Source: Candidatus Dormiibacterota bacterium (lineage in GTDB: Bacteria > Chloroflexota > Dormibacteria > Dormibacterales > Dormibacteraceae). From it: a stretch of 8,299 bases of DNA. A program made the translations under genes and the position numbers. The notes under the pieces were generated by a model. That model was not told where the DNA came from, did not search any database, and worked only from the letters and a program-made list of their open reading frames with translations. Below, piece by piece: positions 1 to 5,950 of the stretch. Position 1 is the stretch's first letter, and the number at the start of each line of letters is the position of its first letter. The stretch spans positions 1 through 8,299 of the forward strand of contig PLYD01000195.1 in the NCBI GenBank assembly GCA_003151665.1. Reading direction: 5' to 3'.

Positions 1-38
1 AAGTCAAGCTGACGTATCGGCCGGCGGACGGGGGCAAT

Positions 39-54
39 AGGCCGGCGCCGGCCT
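39..54. repeat. Perfect 16-bp GC palindrome, possible terminator stem
   Basis: AGGCCGGCGCCGGCCT is its own reverse complement. As RNA it could fold into a 6-bp GC stem with a four-base loop. Another AGGCCGG follows at 60-66. There is no U tract, so it could be a terminator of an upstream gene, a protein site, or chance in GC-rich DNA. Confidence 0.3.
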
Positions 55-322
55 GTTCAGGCCGGTCGCAATGGGTCCTAATTAGGTCGAGGACGCCGCT
101 CCCGAGTTCAATTCGAGAGTTCAAATAGTGTCCCCTCCCCCCGACCACTTTTTGAATACGATCCCGGCGTTACGGCTCGTGCAGCCAGACCGCCGGATCA
201 CAGCCGGGATCACAATTTCCCAGATCGCTTGCGCGCAACGCGCAGTGCCAGTCCCTCCTGAGGAACGGCTTGCCTCTCGCACCTGCACGCGCACCTAGCT
301 TTCAGCCAGATCGCGATGGGGG

Positions 323-364
323 TTGACAATCGGCCCGGAACGTAGTGTGGGTCGCACCTACACT
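323..364 (+). promoter_or_regulatory. Possible promoter of the membrane protein/Ntn-hydrolase operon
   Basis: A consensus -35 hexamer TTGACA lies at 323-328. The best -10-like hexamer, TAGTGT at 343-348, is spaced only 14 nt away, which is short. TACACT at 359-364 is too far. The -35 match and its position about 50 nt upstream of the first start codon are the only support. Confidence 0.25.
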
Positions 365-375
365 GCCGAGTAGGA

Positions 376-1200
376 ATGCGCAAACAGCTCGCTCAACTGT
401 GGCAGCACCGAACCGGGGTGCTGTGGTTGCTCGTCGTACTCGTCGCGGCGGTTGCGCTCATGCTGTCGGTAGCCGGCCGTCTGGACGTCGCAAGCTTCAT
501 CCTCACCGTCGCTGTCCTGCTCATCACAAGCTTGGCGCTGCAGGCTGCGTGGCTGACGCCCGCGAGACTCGTCCTGGAGCGGCAGCAGGAGCTTCGCCAT
601 ACCGCCGACCTCATGTTCTGGACGTACAACCAGCCGGACGTCCCGGAGGGCTTGCTTCCAGCCGAGGCAAAGCTCGAGATGTACATGGCTGTTGCGAACG
701 TCGGTGGCCGAAAGGCGCTACTCCTCGGCCTCAGTCTCGAGGACTACCTCGATGCTTTGGGCCAGCCGGTGCGCTCCCTTGTGTTGCCAGCGCCGGTGCT
801 GGCGCATGAGTACAGGCAGTGGGAAGAGCGCGATCTGTTGGCTGGAGGAAATATGCCCCGTTTCCTGTCCGAGAAGAAGATGCCGCCTTTCGTCCTGGAG
901 CCAGATGAGGTATTGAGCCTCCGACTCAGAGCGACTCGGAATGTCGTGTATGGCGACCCCGCGGAAGTGCGAATGATCGCTGATCAGTTGGCGACGCCAA
1001 TCACGCAGGGACGGCTCCTTCTCATCTACCGTCGGGGACAGCAGCTACTTCGGGAGACAGTCGTCGTGCCTCTTGTGACGGACGCGCAGGACTATTTTGT
1101 CAGCCACCTCGCGGTCGTGACGAAGGATTTCACTGAAGTCCCGGCGTTGCCACGGCAGCAGGCGGTGGACAACGAAAGCGGATTCCCGATCGCGCGCTAG
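376..1200 (+). CDS. Hypothetical two-helix membrane protein
   Basis: A 274-residue protein of no family I recognise. Two hydrophobic segments near the N-terminus (about residues 14-32 and 39-58) form a helical hairpin separated by a short GRLD loop. The remaining ~215 residues are soluble and rich in beta-type patterning (e.g. EAKLEMYMAVANVGGRKALL), somewhat like an immunoglobulin-like or scaffold domain. Charged residues before helix 1 (MRKQ) suggest a cytoplasmic N-terminus, so the large domain would also be cytoplasmic. The ATG at 376 has only a weak, very close AGG (372-374). The next gene starts 19 nt after its stop, so the two are probably co-transcribed and the protein may tether or regulate the neighbouring Ntn hydrolase at the membrane. 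That role is inference from position only. Confidence 0.75.
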   Translation: MRKQLAQLWQHRTGVLWLLVVLVAAVALMLSVAGRLDVASFILTVAVLLITSLALQAAWLTPARLVLERQQELRHTADLMFWTYNQPDVPEGLLPAEAKLEMYMAVANVGGRKALLLGLSLEDYLDALGQPVRSLVLPAPVLAHEYRQWEERDLLAGGNMPRFLSEKKMPPFVLEPDEVLSLRLRATRNVVYGDPAEVRMIADQLATPITQGRLLLIYRRGQQLLRETVVVPLVTDAQDYFVSHLAVVTKDFTEVPALPRQQAVDNESGFPIAR

Positions 1201-1219
1201 ACGGGTGCAGGTATAGGGA

Positions 1220-2215
1220 GTGACCTGGGTTGCCGCGGCGTTGTATCCCGACTTCGGAGCGTTGTTTGGCGATACCCGTATTTCTTACGGGCAGGGCGGG
1301 AGCTTAGTCGAGGTCAAGGAGTTCGGCGTTCAGAAGATCCACCCGGTGGCGCCCAACCTCGTCATCGGATTCGCCGGCACCATTGTTGACGGCTTCAAGT
1401 TGGTCGACAGTCTTCAGTCTTACGTGGGCGCTCTCCCACAGGCGCCGCACGAGCCACGAACGATCGCCGAGGGTTGGTTTGAAAGCCTTATGGACGAAGA
1501 CCTCTTCCATAGCCGATGTCGCATGTTGTTGGTGGGCCTATCTCCGACTCTCATGAAAACGCCCGATGACCACGTGCTGCCTTGGCACGCGCCATATGGC
1601 GTGCGCTTTGAGTTCGGAGACAAGCCGGCCATGGCCAGAGTTCCGCTGCACGACTCGATCGGCAGCGGCAGCGCAGTACCCGATTACGTAAGGGCTATCG
1701 AAGATTTTGCTACCAATGCGATGAGACGGCTGCTTCGCTTTGAGCGCGAGCGAGAGCGTATCGCTCTCACAATGCTGAGTCTGATCTTTGCGCAGTGCGT
1801 CCAGAGGACCCCGACGGCTGGCGTCAATGCCTACTTCGTCGGAGCCATCCTGTCGGTCAACGGACTCGTGATGCAGACTAACGAGGGACTCCGAGTTGGA
1901 CAGGATTTGGTCGACGTTGGCGCGATCCCACTAGCGACCGACACTGCAACATTTGAGGACCTCTGGAACAACCACCTAGCCAATACGACTGAAATCGTGG
2001 GGCTCGAGGGCCAGATGGTGGGCTGCGGTGGACTCGAACCACCTACCTCCGCGTTAGATCGGCCTGAACGACTTAGCCGTGAATTCGCGATAGCGAACGA
2101 CGTGACGTGGCGTTATCAGTTGTCGCTCCCGAAGGACGTGCCGGAGGTTACCGAGTTGGTCAAGCGCGCTCAACTAGGGCCTGCCGGAGGCAAACTAGCG
2201 TCGTGTCGTCCGTAG
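1220..2215 (+). CDS. HslV/Anbu-like Ntn (proteasome-fold) hydrolase with extended C-terminus
   Basis: A 331-residue protein starting at GTG. The first ~190 residues follow the proteasome beta/HslV pattern: Thr2 directly after the start residue (candidate nucleophile after Met removal), GDTRIS at about 17-22 (the Asp17 position), VQKI with Lys39 (the Lys33 position), NLVIGFAGTIVDGF matching HslV's AGFAGGTADAF, and SIGSGSAVPDYVRAI at about 145-159 matching HslV's IGSGG helix start. HslV is only ~175 residues, so this protein has ~140 extra C-terminal residues. Part of that tail, GCGGLEPPTSAL, is the translation of an antisense tRNA 3' end (2016-2050), so the end of the protein may be a fusion scar. 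No HslU/ClpX-type ATPase gene is visible nearby. The substrate is unknown, and threonine-peptidase or amidohydrolase activity is inferred from the fold. The gene overlaps the next one by 13 nt. Confidence 0.75.
   Translation: MTWVAAALYPDFGALFGDTRISYGQGGSLVEVKEFGVQKIHPVAPNLVIGFAGTIVDGFKLVDSLQSYVGALPQAPHEPRTIAEGWFESLMDEDLFHSRCRMLLVGLSPTLMKTPDDHVLPWHAPYGVRFEFGDKPAMARVPLHDSIGSGSAVPDYVRAIEDFATNAMRRLLRFERERERIALTMLSLIFAQCVQRTPTAGVNAYFVGAILSVNGLVMQTNEGLRVGQDLVDVGAIPLATDTATFEDLWNNHLANTTEIVGLEGQMVGCGGLEPPTSALDRPERLSREFAIANDVTWRYQLSLPKDVPEVTELVKRAQLGPAGGKLASCRP
2016..2050 (-). other. tRNA 3'-end fragment (T arm, acceptor strand, CCA), antisense in a CDS
   Basis: On the minus strand the sequence reads as the 3' end of a tRNA gene. 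GGTGG-TTCGAGT-CCACC (2043 to 2027) is a perfect 5-bp T stem with a consensus T loop. It is followed by acceptor strand GCAGCCC (2026-2020), discriminator A and CCA (2018-2016). Upstream comes a five-base variable region and a half anticodon stem (CGCGG). No matching 5' acceptor strand GGGCTGC and no D arm lie further upstream, so it is not an intact tRNA. Such 3' ends are the classic identity block left by tyrosine-recombinase integration. The loop bases before CGCGG (TCTAA) would suit an Arg-UCU anticodon loop, but the isotype is a guess. Confidence 0.6.
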
Positions 2216-2451
2216 TGGCATGGAATCTCCTGTGGGGCGTGGGTTTTGGATTAGGTGGCGCTCTGCTCTCCTTCAACATCGGACACGCCAGGGACCGTTA
2301 CGTCACCTTCGTCAATCGGCCCGATGCTCCGAGAGCGTGGCGACGCGGAAGAATGAACGAGCCCCAAGGTGTCAGAGCCATCGGGTTCTTGTTTCTTTTC
2401 GGTGGAGTCCTGGTTGGCGGAGTCGCCGTGTTGACCATGCTCGGACACTAA
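2203..2451 (+). CDS. Small two-helix membrane protein
   Basis: An 82-residue protein starting at GTG 2203, overlapping the end of the Ntn-hydrolase gene by 13 nt. GGAGG at 2186-2190 lies 12 nt upstream, a somewhat long spacing. A second GTG at 2215 is an alternative. There are two hydrophobic segments (about 6-24, with small-residue patterning GVGFGLGGALL, and about 60-79) joined by a ~35-residue basic loop (RDRYVTF, RAWRRGRM). The loop's positive charge predicts it is cytoplasmic. The family is not recognised. Overlap with the hydrolase gene suggests translational coupling and a shared function. Confidence 0.55.
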   Translation: MSSVVAWNLLWGVGFGLGGALLSFNIGHARDRYVTFVNRPDAPRAWRRGRMNEPQGVRAIGFLFLFGGVLVGGVAVLTMLGH

Positions 2452-2493
2452 CGTGTGGACGCTTGACCCGACCGAGCCGCCGGAGGGGCGGTA

Positions 2494-2679
2494 TTGGGGA
2501 TGAGTTTCATTCTGGTCGGCGTCCTGTTCGCAGGTTTCGGCGCCCTGGTGCTCGCGGTGAACCTGCGGCGTCGAAGGCGACCGCTTGAATCATGGTTCGC
2601 CTTCGTGGCAATCAAGGTCGCTCCGCCTGCGGGCCTGTGCGTGTTCGGTGTAGCTGTCGCGTGGGCTGGCATTCATTGA
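2494..2679 (+). CDS. Very small two-helix membrane protein
   Basis: A 61-residue protein starting at TTG 2494, chosen because GGAGGGG (2482-2488) is well spaced for it. ATG 2500 would give 59 residues, with the Shine-Dalgarno sequence about 11 nt away. Helix 1 is about residues 4-22 (FILVGVLFAGFGALVLAV), then a run of six basic residues in NLRRRRRP, then helix 2 at about 34-58. By the positive-inside rule the arginine loop faces the cytoplasm. It follows the preceding gene by 42 nt and appears to be the last gene of the cluster. No family is recognised, and the size makes the call moderate. Confidence 0.45.
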   Translation: MGMSFILVGVLFAGFGALVLAVNLRRRRRPLESWFAFVAIKVAPPAGLCVFGVAVAWAGIH

Positions 2680-2693
2680 GCCTGACCCGCCCG

Positions 2694-2718
2694 GCGGCGC
2701 GCCGCACTGCCGGCAGGA
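2694..2718 (+). terminator. GC-rich hairpin after the small-membrane-protein gene
   Basis: A perfect 12-bp palindrome GCGGCGCGCCGC (2694-2705) lies inside a larger pairing of CCGGC with GCCGG, 14 nt downstream of the last stop of the cluster. There is no immediate U tract; a T5 run occurs only at 2736-2740. It could end the operon but may be chance in GC-rich DNA. Confidence 0.25.
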
Positions 2719-3030
2719 GCCCCAACGAGGCTAGATTTTTGGCTATCTGTATAGGATTGGGACGAATGTCAATAGGGGCGGCTTGTTTAACGGAATCGCG
2801 CCAGAGTCCCACGGATATTCGCCCCTGCCGAATGTGGGGCGCAGATAGCGCACCCGTTCGATGACGCTGCCCAACACGAGCTCAGCCGTGTCCCGGCGGG
2901 CGGCAATAGCCTCCGTACCCGAGACCTTGACACTCGACGGTTCATGTCCCCGAACGCACGTCAAATTGGTACCGCCAATGAGGGATGATCCGGCGTCTGC
3001 GCATGTGGGGGATGTCACCTCCGCTGCCAA
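2706..3030. other. Gene-free stretch, nothing recognised
   Basis: Minus-strand reading gives an open frame, but it has no family resemblance and no plausible start or ribosome binding site. It continues as a shadow of the 3031-3639 gene, so I do not call it. A TTGACA hexamer at 2927-2932 (plus strand) has no acceptable -10 partner. Inverted AGGGGCG/CGCCCCT arms near 2774 and 2820 are too far apart to interpret. Confidence 0.4.
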
Positions 3031-3639
3031 ATGAAGAACGTGATGGTTGAGAGAAGAAATTTCGTTTTGCTCGGTGCGTTCGCGATCGGCGGCGCGGTGT
3101 TTGGCTTTGCCGTCTCGTCCATCCCCTCGCCGAGCGACCCAACGGTGTTTTGGGTGGGCAACTTCTCCAGCCCCTGGGCAGTTCTGGCGTTCCTGGCTGG
3201 CTGGTCGCAGCGATCTTGGCTTTGGGCCGCGTGCGCAGGAGCGGGTGCGGACATCGCGTGCGTCGTGGGTTTCTACTGCAGATTCCTCACTCTCGACCCC
3301 AGCGCGTTTGGGCTGGCGCGCTCGACCGACGTGATGACCGTGGCGTTGACGTCCGCCAGCCACTGGATCGAATTCGTCATTCCCTGGGTAGGCGTCGCTC
3401 TGGCCGCCGGCCTCATATACGGCAGCCTGGGTCGTTGGTGGGGACAATCGCGGTCGTTCGTCGCCGGGGCCGCGCTGGCTGTGCCCTTCATCGCGGAGCC
3501 CTGGCTGTGGCCGCTCTATGTCGGGTTCTACAAGGGCCCAACCGTCTTGTGGGTAGTCGAGATCGCCGTCGGCTTGCTCGTCCTTGCGTGGGTGGTGACC
3601 GCCTGGCGGCGAACGCGTTCAACACACGTCGCCCCATGA
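3031..3639 (+). CDS. Multi-pass membrane protein, likely DUF6518-type
   Basis: A 202-residue protein with about six hydrophobic segments: ~11-30 (LLGAFAIGGAVFGFAV), ~46-58 (SPWAVLAFLAGWS), ~63-82, ~110-134 (HWIEFVIPWVGVALAAGLIY), ~145-168 and ~172-192. The order GAxxG helix, SPW..LAFLAG, then a loop ending in GFY is how I remember actinobacterial DUF6518 proteins; I could not verify this. No enzymatic motif is seen. ATG 3031 lacks a clear Shine-Dalgarno sequence. ATG 3043 (MVERRN) is an equally possible start. It stands alone between a gene-free stretch and repeat R1, so its context gives no clue to function. Confidence 0.7.
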   Translation: MKNVMVERRNFVLLGAFAIGGAVFGFAVSSIPSPSDPTVFWVGNFSSPWAVLAFLAGWSQRSWLWAACAGAGADIACVVGFYCRFLTLDPSAFGLARSTDVMTVALTSASHWIEFVIPWVGVALAAGLIYGSLGRWWGQSRSFVAGAALAVPFIAEPWLWPLYVGFYKGPTVLWVVEIAVGLLVLAWVVTAWRRTRSTHVAP

Positions 3640-3644
3640 GGGGC
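3631..3644 (+). terminator. Hairpin spanning the stop codon
   Basis: GCCCC-ATGA-GGGGC forms a perfect 5-bp stem with the TGA stop (3637-3639) in its tetraloop. GGGGCT (3640-3645) can instead pair with AGCCCC (3669-3674), so two structures compete. There is no U tract. It is a possible terminator or mRNA 3'-end structure. Confidence 0.25.
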
Positions 3645-3743
3645 TGGGCGGAGATCGATAGGCAGTGAAGCCCCGCCACTTGTGACCGTTTGCTAAGCAG
3701 CCACACCAAATGCGATTAACGTGGCCTTTGAGGGCTCAAGGTC

Positions 3744-3755
3744 CCACCATGGTGG
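3744..3755. repeat. Perfect 12-bp palindrome beside repeat R1
   Basis: CCACCATGGTGG is its own reverse complement, and the flanking bases extend the symmetry with one extra C. It lies 13 nt left of repeat R1. It could be an operator-type site; no counterpart is seen left of R2. Confidence 0.3.
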
Positions 3756-3768
3756 ACTATATCTTTTG

Positions 3769-3917
3769 GGTATCAGTACCCTTTTAGTACCCAACCGCAT
3801 CGTGTCGCGGCGTGTCGTTAGGTGTCGTCTGGTATTCGAGAGTGCCGGTTTGAATTGGCGAAATACGAACCCGGCTTACAGTTCGCCCTCGGCCCACCAA
3901 CCCCGATTTGAATACGA
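3769..3917. repeat. Dispersed repeat R1 (~150 bp), left of the aldo/keto reductase gene
   Basis: It aligns without gaps to R2 (5951-6080) over 130 columns, about 70% identical by hand count. Blocks conserved base for base are GTGTCGTTAGGTGTCGT (3812-3828), GTATTCGA (3832-3839), CCCGGCTTAC (3870-3879) and CGCCCTCGGCCCACC (3884-3898). Internal layout: three TACCC-type half-sites (3768-3792), tandem 10-bp units beginning GTGTCG (3802-3831), the core, and a tail TTTGAATACGA. GGCGAA (3857-3862) and TTCGCC (3882-3887) can pair. On the minus strand both copies can be read as a C-terminal peptide (GGPRA..KPGS..ANS) ending at the same TAA, so a decayed coding end is an alternative origin. Confidence 0.75.
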
Positions 3918-3922
3918 AACGA
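3903..3922 (+). repeat. Left arm of a 20-bp inverted repeat bracketing the two-gene block
   Basis: CCGATTTGAATACGAAACGA matches the reverse complement of 6007-6026 at 18 of 20 positions, including a perfect 13-mer. The arms face inward and enclose the aldo/keto reductase and transglutaminase-like genes, like terminal inverted repeats. No transposase lies between them. Confidence 0.55.
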
Positions 3923-4036
3923 GTCCCCGACCGCGAGACCGAGGGCTCAACCGCCTGAGCGCCGAGGGCGGGCGATGCGGAACCAGCAAAGAACTGACCT
4001 CCCCGGAACGGAGGAGGCCAGGACGGGAGTGCAGAG

Positions 4037-4944
4037 ATGACCACGAAGAGGCAACCAGGCGGCAGCGCGATGTTGGCCGGACGCCCGGTTGCCCGAATCG
4101 GCTACGCGCCATGCAACTGCCGGGTCCGGGGGTACTGGGACCCCCGCGCGATCGGGCCGTGGCACTCGCGGTGCTGCGCCGGGCCGTCGACCTCGGCGTC
4201 AACCACATCGACACGGCCCAGTTTTACGGTCCGGACATCGCTAACGAGCTGATCCAGGCCGCGCTTCATCCCTACCCAGAGGATCTGGTACTGGTCACCA
4301 AGGTCGGCGCCGAGCGTGACGGCCAGGGCGGCTGGATCCGCGCGCAACGGCCCCACGAGCTGCGAGCCGGGGTCGAGGCCAACCTGAAGAGCCTCGAGGT
4401 GGAGAGGATCGACGTGGTCAACCTGCGACTCCTCGGTGCCGAGCACGACCATGGTGACGGAGCGCTGCCTGTCGACCTCGACAGCCAGCTGGCCGAGATG
4501 ATTGCTCTGCGCGCCGAGGGCAAGATCGGCGGTATCGGCATCAGCAGTGTCAACATCGACCAGCTCCGCCAGGCTCTCCCGGCGGGCATCGCATGTGTAC
4601 AGAATGCCTACAGCCTCCTCGACCGGGCCGGCGAACCGCTCCTCGACCTCTGCCGCAAACACGACGTTGCCTGGGTGCCGTACTTCCCCCTCGGCTCGGC
4701 CTTCGCGGGGGTGGCGAAAGTGACCGAGCACCCTGCCGTGCTGGCTGCCGCCGCGGCGCAGGGAGCTACACCGGCCCAGGTCGGCCTGGCCTGGCTCCTG
4801 GCCCACGAGCCGCACATCCTGCTGATCCCCGGCACCTCGAGCCAGGAGCACTTGGACGAGAACGTGGCCACAGCTGACGTTCGCCTCGACGTCGCCACGA
4901 TGGCGGTTCTGGACGTTCTCGCCGTGGCGGGCGGCCGGCGCTGA
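4037..4944 (+). CDS. Aldo/keto reductase, YdbC/PdxI-like, with an apparent -1 frameshift near 4106
   Basis: An NADPH-dependent cytosolic TIM-barrel oxidoreductase of about 302 residues once the frame is restored. It matches E. coli YdbC (PdxI, pyridoxal reductase) closely from memory: GYGAMQLPGPGV-GPPRDR, LGVNHIDTAQFYGP, LVTKVGA, VVNLR, IACVQNAYSLLDRA, VPYFPLG, HILLIPGTSS. Catalytic Asp59, Tyr64 and Lys89 (restored numbering) are present. The usual AKR His is Asn in VVNLR, as in YdbC, so this is a subfamily trait and not damage. The start at ATG 4037 (MTTKRQPGGS) has GGGAG at 4025-4029. After IGY the frame reads APCNC, and inserting one G at ~4106 restores GYGAMQL. This may be a real mutation or a sequencing error. 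A shorter product from ATG 4111 would lack the first beta strand. Substrate is uncertain; many actinobacterial paralogues exist. Confidence 0.85.
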
Positions 4945-4959
4945 CAGTACAGGCACTCT

Positions 4960-5015
4960 CGAGGTGGCCCCGGCTTATGTCCGTTCTCGGCCCACACCCT
5001 CATTTCGAATTCAAT
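4960..5015. repeat. Dispersed repeat R3, a shortened copy between the two genes
   Basis: It shares the R core and tail: CCCCGGCTTA (4968-4977), GTCCG (4979-4983), CTCGGCCCAC (4986-4995) and ATTTCGAAT (5002-5010), in the same order and nearly the same spacing as R1/R2 (one base shorter between the first and third blocks). The head with half-sites and GTGTCG units is absent. CTCGAG-GTGGCC at 4959-4970 may correspond to R1's TTCGAGAGTGCC with ~24 bases lost. It begins within ~20 nt of the aldo/keto reductase stop and ends ~80 nt before the best start of the next gene. Confidence 0.6.
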
Positions 5016-5095
5016 AGCTCGGTGAGAATATGCCTGGCGCAACCTGCGCAGGCATCGGAAGACATCGCGACCGGCGGTTGCAAAATAGTTGGCCC

Positions 5096-5749
5096 ATGAC
5101 CCAGCCGCTCCAGGCGCCGCACGTCTTCACCCGTGAAGAGCGGCGAATCATTCAGCGACACCGCACCCCTGAACAGGTTCAGCAGTTCCTGCGCAGGCTG
5201 CCCTACAACTGGGAGCTGCACGGGGACACCCTCCGATCCTTTCGCCAAGTCGTCCGCCACAAGACCGCGCACTGCTTGGAGGCGGCGCTCGTCGCTGCCG
5301 TGATTTTGGAGCAGCACGGCTACCCCCCGCTTGTGGTCAGCTTCGAGTCCAAAGATGGGGTGGATCATGTGATCTATGTGTTTCGCCAGGGAGGTCGGTG
5401 GGGCGCGGTGGCCCGGTCCCGGGATGCGGGCCTGCACGGCCGCAAACCGGTGTTCCGCGCCATTCGCGATCTGGTGTGGAGCTACTTCGATCCATACGTG
5501 GACTCCACCGGCCGCATCACCGGCTACCAGCTAGTGGATCTGCGCGCCGCCCTGGGCAAGTACGACTGGCGCCTGGCCATGACGAACATCTGGAAGGTCG
5601 AGAAGTATCTACTCAAGATTCCGCACCGCAGACTGCAGTCGTCGAATCGCCGCTACCTGCGCCTGCTCGCGCGGTTTCGCGCATACCGTGAGCGACATCC
5701 CCGCGGCCCGGTCGTGGAGATCTACCGCGACCGTCAGCACTGGATGTAG
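5096..5749 (+). CDS. Transglutaminase-like superfamily protein
   Basis: A 217-residue soluble protein with the papain-like transglutaminase core pattern. Cys60 in RHKTAHCLEAALVAA starts a helix, and His91 in GVDHVIYVFRQ starts a strand followed by GRWGAVARSRD, where Asp110 is a candidate third residue. LRSFRQVVRHKTAHCLEAA and GLHGRKPVFRAIRDLVWSYFDPYVD look like conserved blocks of a family of bacterial proteins that I recognise only by type. N-terminal helices hold FTREERRIIQRHRTPEQVQQFL. The reaction is unknown; the fold allows thiol protease, amidase or acyltransferase chemistry. Start ATG 5096 is favoured because MTQPLQAPHVFT resembles a natural N-terminus. ATG 5030, with GGTGAG just upstream, would add 22 residues of unconvincing sequence. 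It lies between repeats R3 and R2. Confidence 0.75.
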   Translation: MTQPLQAPHVFTREERRIIQRHRTPEQVQQFLRRLPYNWELHGDTLRSFRQVVRHKTAHCLEAALVAAVILEQHGYPPLVVSFESKDGVDHVIYVFRQGGRWGAVARSRDAGLHGRKPVFRAIRDLVWSYFDPYVDSTGRITGYQLVDLRAALGKYDWRLAMTNIWKVEKYLLKIPHRRLQSSNRRYLRLLARFRAYRERHPRGPVVEIYRDRQHWM

Positions 5750-5832
5750 CGGGCGACAGTTCTATGCGTGCCGCGGACAGCTTGGACAGAACCTGTTGGC
5801 GCGGCGATCCTAAGACTTGTGGCTGTCGATGT

Positions 5833-5860
5833 TGAGTGAGATCTCCGACCGCTTCACTCA
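5833..5860. terminator. Inverted repeat downstream of the transglutaminase-like gene
   Basis: TGAGTGA (5833-5839) and TCACTCA (5854-5860) form a perfect 7-bp stem around a 14-nt loop, 83 nt after the stop codon. No U tract follows on either strand, so it is a weak terminator candidate or a protein site. The rest of 5750-5950 shows no gene. Confidence 0.3.
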
Positions 5861-5950
5861 CGCGACGTAGCTGCCCACTCGTGCGGTCACACGTACGAGG
5901 CGCAAGCTGCCCCAGACCTTGAGCGGAATGTCGGGATACAGAAAGTCCGA

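Larger units (their letters stand above)
1..375. other. Gene-free leader with palindromes and a weak repeat-like site
   Basis: No convincing coding frame is seen here. It holds a perfect 16-bp GC palindrome (39-54), a perfect 10-bp palindrome CCTAATTAGG (77-86), and the 11-mer TTTGAATACGA (151-161). That 11-mer recurs in the tail of repeat R1 (3907-3917) and is followed here by a stretch (ATCCCGGCGTTACGG) like the conserved core of the R repeats. A TTGACA hexamer at 323-328 is the only promoter-like motif near the first gene. The left edge may include the 3' flank of a gene outside the window. Confidence 0.5.

Noticed and set aside
2016..2092. Intact tRNA gene on the minus strand
   Set aside because: The 76-nt span upstream of CCA lacks a 5' acceptor strand complementary to GCAGCCC and has no D arm. 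Only the 3' part is tRNA-like.
2107..2202. Earlier start for the small membrane protein at 2107
   Set aside because: The extra 32 residues overlap the Ntn-hydrolase gene and are low-quality, Arg-rich sequence. The membrane helix and a Shine-Dalgarno sequence fit GTG 2203.
2744..2772. Minus-strand promoter (TTGACA with TATACA)
   Set aside because: The spacing is 13 nt, the hexamer at proper spacing (CAGATA) is poor, and no minus-strand gene lies downstream.
2743..3447. 234-codon open frame on the minus strand
   Set aside because: It overlaps the well-supported membrane protein at 3031-3639 for most of its length, resembles no family and lacks a ribosome binding site.
3789..3823. Integron attC site in R1 (ACCCAAC as R'' and GTTAGGT as R')
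   Set aside because: The two motifs fit the attC core consensus, but the unit would be only 35 bp. The R'' motif is absent at the same place in R2 (ACGCAGC), and no long imperfect palindrome lies between them.
3721..4107. Long N-terminal extension of the aldo/keto reductase in its downstream frame
   Set aside because: It runs through repeat R1 and the reductase's own upstream region. The family N-terminus is found in the other frame from ATG 4037.
4102..4956. 284-codon open frame antisense to the reductase
   Set aside because: It is a mirror frame of a high-GC gene. The plus strand carries conserved reductase motifs, and the minus product resembles nothing.
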